DNA of 40,775 nucleotides from Marinisporobacter sp. (lineage in GTDB: Bacteria > Bacillota > Clostridia > Peptostreptococcales > Thermotaleaceae), in the NCBI GenBank assembly GCA_025210525.1, contig JAOARP010000025.1, positions 1-40,775 on the forward strand. The letters run 5' to 3'. Both the position numbers and the translations under genes were made by a program. The notes beneath the pieces are model-generated. The model had not been told where the DNA came from, searched no databases, and saw only the letters and a program-made list of their open reading frames with translations. Shown piece after piece: positions 40,359-40,775 of the stretch. Position 1 is the stretch's first letter; every line of letters begins with the position of its first letter.

Positions 40359-40775
<417 letters not shown>

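Overview
The window comes from a low-G+C, endospore-forming anaerobe of class Clostridia. The evidence is strongly A+T-biased DNA, eight SPOCS (DUF3794) domains, a GerMN lipoprotein, MutS2/ZapA/U32 neighbours, a T-box in front of argS, a ferredoxin-dependent 2-oxoacid oxidoreductase, and a 16S rRNA 5' end with the Firmicutes pattern. I cannot name genus or species from reading alone.

Region 1 (1-16.2 kb) looks like a dedicated spore-surface locus. It holds the end of a protein with Val-x-x triplet repeats and a DUF6385-like tail, a GT2 glycosyltransferase with TPRs, and a DNRLRE protein carrying the same TPR array. Two carboxypeptidase-regulatory-like (beta-sandwich) proteins, a GT4 glycosyltransferase, and eight SPOCS domains (one fused to a beta-propeller) follow. 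A cysteine-rich collagen-like protein of about 79 uninterrupted Gly-X-Y triplets and two DNRLRE+DUF6385 paralogues complete it. None of these proteins shows a signal peptide, as expected for proteins made in the mother cell and assembled onto the forespore. Sequences matching the sigma-K form (AC-N15/16-CATANNNTA) lie in front of several of the genes. My reading is that SPOCS proteins form a basal scaffold, collagen-like, Val-x-x and DNRLRE proteins project from it, and the two glycosyltransferases decorate it.

Region 2 (16.4-23.0 kb) is a housekeeping block: zapA, then U32 family protein (RlhA-like), mutS2, DUF523 protein and a GerMN lipoprotein. Region 3 (23.0-27.1 kb), all on the minus strand, has a small lipoprotein, a rhomboid protease with TPRs, an Asp/Glu racemase family protein and a dicarboxylate/amino-acid symporter with a clear sigma-A promoter. 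Region 4 (27.3-36.3 kb) has an arginine T-box and argS, two radical SAM proteins, two small unknown minus-strand genes, a membrane protein, an MFS transporter and a TPR protein.

Region 5 (36.5-39.8 kb) is a ptb-iorA-iorB cluster that converts 2-oxoacids from amino acids to acyl-CoA and then acyl-phosphate; no butyrate kinase gene follows in the window. Region 6 (39.8 kb to the end) is the promoter region of an rRNA operon, with three tandem sigma-A promoters, and the first about 417 bases of a 16S rRNA gene. Starts were moved from the longest reading frame wherever a Shine-Dalgarno sequence pointed to an internal codon; several genes use TTG.
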